6,487 nt of DNA from Marinagarivorans sp. UBA5868. GTDB lineage: Bacteria; Pseudomonadota; Gammaproteobacteria; Pseudomonadales; Cellvibrionaceae. Under the pieces are notes generated by a model. The model searched no databases, was not told where the DNA came from, and saw nothing but the letters and a program-made list of their open reading frames with translations. Made by a program: the position numbers and the translations under genes. Shown here piece after piece: positions 5,844-6,487 of this stretch (the first letter of the stretch is position 1; each line of letters opens with the position of its first letter). Location: assembly GCA_002432095.1 (NCBI GenBank), contig DJFQ01000175.1, positions 23,109 through 29,595 on the forward strand, given 5' to 3'.

Positions 5844-6487
5844 ATGATTGAGGCTACCGCTCGTCCTATAGATGAAATGTCACTAGAAAATGAAATGTCA
5901 TTGGGAAATGAAATGTCACGTGAAGATCAAATATCACCAACACATGAAGTCTCGCCCCAGACTCATGCCATTTTTGACATGGCTCCCCAGACATTGCGTT
6001 TCTATCGCAACGTATTAACTTTGCTGAATCAGGCATCTATTCCTTATTTGGTGGGTGGAACCTATGCATTGAATTTCCACACAGGCCTTAATCGCCACAC
6101 CAAAGATTTCGATATTTTTATCGACCGAGCCGATTTTCACCGAATTGCGGATGTTCTTGCTCAAGCGGGCTATAAAACCGTTATGACTTATCCGCATTGG
6201 CTGGCCAAAACTTTTTGCGACAACGATTTTGTCGACTTGGTATTCAACTCCGGCAACGGTGTGGCGGAAGTCGATGATGAATGGTTTGCAAACGCAGTGG
6301 ATGGCGAGATATTTGGCATTCCAACCAAGATATGTCCCGCGGAGGAAATGATCTGGTCCAAGGCATTTATTATGGAGCGCGAGCGCTTTGACGGTGCCGA
6401 CGTAGCACATTTGCTCCACGCTGCCGGATCAAAAATGCATTGGACACGTTTGCTGCGCCGATTCGAACCGCACTGGCAGCTATTATT
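5844..6487 (+). CDS. Nucleotidyltransferase (pol-beta-like fold), 3' end outside the window
   Basis: The frame is open for 214 codons to the window edge, so the C-terminus is missing. Residues 1-45 are a low-complexity extension containing five six-residue repeats (10-39). The conserved domain starts near Met46. It shows the nucleotidyltransferase signature GGTYAL (Gly71, Gly72), then T-K-D-F-D (Asp88, Asp90 as the metal-binding pair), and a likely third carboxylate Asp131 in FVDLVF. A well-conserved tail follows (CPAEEMIWSKAFIMERERFDGADVAHLL). These features place it with the GG-DxD-D superfamily that includes AbiEii/MenT-type toxins and small-molecule nucleotidyltransferases; which one is not decidable. 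No antitoxin-like partner is adjacent, which argues weakly against a toxin. ATG 5844 has AGG seven bases upstream and lies behind a sigma-54-type promoter. No better-supported downstream start exists. Confidence 0.85.
   Translation, partial: MIEATARPIDEMSLENEMSLGNEMSREDQISPTHEVSPQTHAIFDMAPQTLRFYRNVLTLLNQASIPYLVGGTYALNFHTGLNRHTKDFDIFIDRADFHRIADVLAQAGYKTVMTYPHWLAKTFCDNDFVDLVFNSGNGVAEVDDEWFANAVDGEIFGIPTKICPAEEMIWSKAFIMERERFDGADVAHLLHAAGSKMHWTRLLRRFEPHWQLL
5871..5960 (+). repeat. Five tandem 18-bp repeats coding (D/N/H)-(E/Q)-(M/I/V)-S-x-x
   Basis: The encoded units are DEMSLE, NEMSLG, NEMSRE, DQISPT and HEVSPQ. The first three share GAAATGTCA exactly; the last two have drifted. The period is a multiple of three, so copy-number change would lengthen or shorten the N-terminal tail of the nucleotidyltransferase without breaking the frame. 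Confidence 0.88.

Noticed and set aside
5249..5851. 200-codon plus-strand open frame overlapping the phosphoesterase gene
   Set aside because: It is antisense to the complete metallophosphoesterase motif set, and its product is low-complexity (Pro, Arg, Leu rich) and ends across the promoter spacer.
6015..6419. Minus-strand open frame opposite the nucleotidyltransferase
   Set aside because: The plus strand carries the conserved GG-DxD-D domain; the antisense frame has no recognisable feature.
5844..6487. AbiE-type toxin-antitoxin system
   Set aside because: The fold is compatible with an AbiEii-like toxin, but no antitoxin gene overlaps or precedes it; the upstream neighbour is a divergent phosphoesterase. 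The downstream side is outside the window, so this is not fully excluded.

Overview
The window reads as ordinary chromosomal DNA from a gammaproteobacterium. The best clue is a full-length HtpX protease of 293 residues. A DUF3833-type lipoprotein, near-consensus sigma-32 and sigma-54 promoters and compact intrinsic terminators fit the same picture. Base composition is close to even and the style recalls Cellvibrionaceae, but that family-level placement is inference. No rRNA, tRNA, CRISPR, integrase or insertion sequence is visible.

Layout. Bases 1-162 hold no gene I can support. Bases 163-1679 carry a two-gene minus-strand operon with an ATGA overlap: a six-helix membrane protein (1068-1679), followed by a spermidine-synthase-like protein with an export signal (163-1071). 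The two correspond to the two halves of what is often one 'fused MFS/spermidine synthase' polypeptide. A 318-base spacer (1680-1997) holds a REP-like hairpin and a strong minus-strand terminator. That terminator ends the next gene, 1998-2741 (minus), which encodes a small secreted protein made of four 55-56-residue repeats. A gene-free divergent region of about 420 bases follows (2742-3160).

On the plus strand come a DUF3833 lipoprotein (3161-3736) and htpX (3816-4697). htpX has its own heat-shock-type promoter between the two genes. Its 3' end carries four TTACGAAA direct repeats and a bidirectional intrinsic terminator. Then a calcineurin-like metallophosphoesterase on the minus strand (4887-5627) diverges from a nucleotidyltransferase on the plus strand that starts at 5844 and runs off the window. 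The 216-base divergent spacer contains a textbook GG-N10-GC sigma-54 promoter pointing at the nucleotidyltransferase, whose N-terminus opens with five 18-bp (six-residue) tandem repeats.

How the genes work together. Three loose themes appear: an envelope or polyamine-like module (163-1679), envelope quality control and lipoprotein genes (3161-4697), and a divergent phosphoesterase/nucleotidyltransferase pair (4887-6487). I see no single integrated defence or mobile system. The points most worth following are the exported synthase-like enzyme, the four-repeat secreted protein, and the sigma-54-driven nucleotidyltransferase with a repetitive N-terminal extension.
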